A DNA stretch of 7,496 bases from Halieaceae bacterium (lineage in GTDB: Bacteria; Pseudomonadota; Gammaproteobacteria; Pseudomonadales; Halieaceae), in NCBI GenBank assembly GCA_902518075.1, contig CABYEX010000046.1, positions 1-7,496 on the forward strand, in the 5' to 3' direction. Shown piece after piece: positions 6,822-7,496 of the stretch. Made by a program: the position numbers and the translations under genes. Each line of letters begins with the position of its first letter. Position 1 is the stretch's first letter. The notes under the pieces are model-generated. The model saw only the letters and a program-made list of their open reading frames with translations, searched no databases and was not told where the DNA came from.

Positions 6822-7094
6822 AACTGATGTGAATGGCAAATAGCACGCTAAGAACCATTCAAATAGGGCGGTAAATCGAAGCTGAATCAGTCGGGCGATT
6901 ACACCGACACACACTATGACTTGATCACAACATGCCCTCCTCGCCTCACTGGGTATCCCTACCCAACTCGGGAATCGAACCATCACGCTTTCGCGTAATG
7001 CCGAAGTCTTCCGAGCTTTTCTCTTTATGCTGCAACTGAAATGTCGCAACTGCGTTTTACCGCAACGAGATCCGCTACAAATAACTTGGATTAT
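6822..7094 (-). other. 23S-5S internal transcribed spacer with structured hairpins
   Basis: The spacer is 273 nt, longer than the ~90 nt of E. coli, and holds no tRNA gene. On the minus strand it contains two stable hairpins capped by GNRA tetraloops. CATTACGC-GAAA-GCGTGATG (7000-6981) has an 8-bp stem with one G-U pair. TGGGTA-GGGA-TACCCA (6965-6950) has a 6-bp stem. An outer pairing of GCTCGG (7016-7011) with CCGAGT (6971-6966) encloses the first. These are presumably transcribed with the rRNA and may guide processing. Confidence 0.75.

Positions 7095-7496
<402 letters not shown>

Noticed and set aside
6382..6843. 153-codon plus-strand frame
   Set aside because: It crosses the rRNA terminator and the whole 5S gene in antisense, its composition is Arg/Ser-rich, and it has no recognisable motif.
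6966..6986. tRNA-like T-arm in the 23S-5S spacer (GGTTCGATTCCC on the minus strand)
   Set aside because: Only two of five T-stem pairs form, and no matching acceptor strand, D-arm or anticodon arm is found upstream. The bases are better explained as flanks of the GNRA hairpins.

Overview
The window looks like chromosomal DNA of a gammaproteobacterium, probably a marine one. This rests on the gamma-type rnfD-rnfG-rnfE order, a RimI very close to the enterobacterial protein, a HolD-like gene overlapping rimI as in that class, and 23S/5S rRNA close to the E. coli sequences. A finer placement, for example in the Halieaceae/OM60 group, is only a guess.

Layout. (1) About 1-2274, plus strand: the end of an rnf operon, with rnfD (5' end outside the window), rnfG and rnfE joined by ATGA overlaps. 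(2) 2311-4943, minus strand: a co-directional set read from right to left. It holds a family 2 glycosyltransferase, a long HolD-like (DNA polymerase III psi) gene, rimI overlapping it by 14 nt, and a small acidic protein of unknown function. The last gene converges on rnfE with a 36-bp gap. (3) 5053-5535, minus: a Prx5-type peroxiredoxin with a good ribosome binding site and an inverted repeat just past its stop. (4) 5536-6662: about 1.1 kb with no convincing gene, only possible promoter elements and weak ORF pieces that may be decayed sequence. (5) 6663-7496, minus: the 3' end of an rRNA operon, with the last ~400 nt of 23S, a 273-nt spacer holding two GNRA-capped hairpins, 5S, and a strong bidirectional-looking terminator.

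How the parts relate. RnfD, RnfG and RnfE are membrane subunits of the Rnf electron-transfer complex; RnfA, RnfB and RnfC would lie upstream, outside the window. HolD-like and RimI link replication (clamp loader) and ribosomal protein modification only by gene neighbourhood. The peroxiredoxin is a stand-alone peroxide detoxification gene.

I found no new defence, mobile or biosynthetic system. The points most worth a second look are the enlarged HolD-like protein, the structured 23S-5S spacer, the gene-poor 1.1 kb beside the rRNA operon, and a last base that conflicts with a universally conserved 23S position. That last point suggests the window ends at an assembly break.
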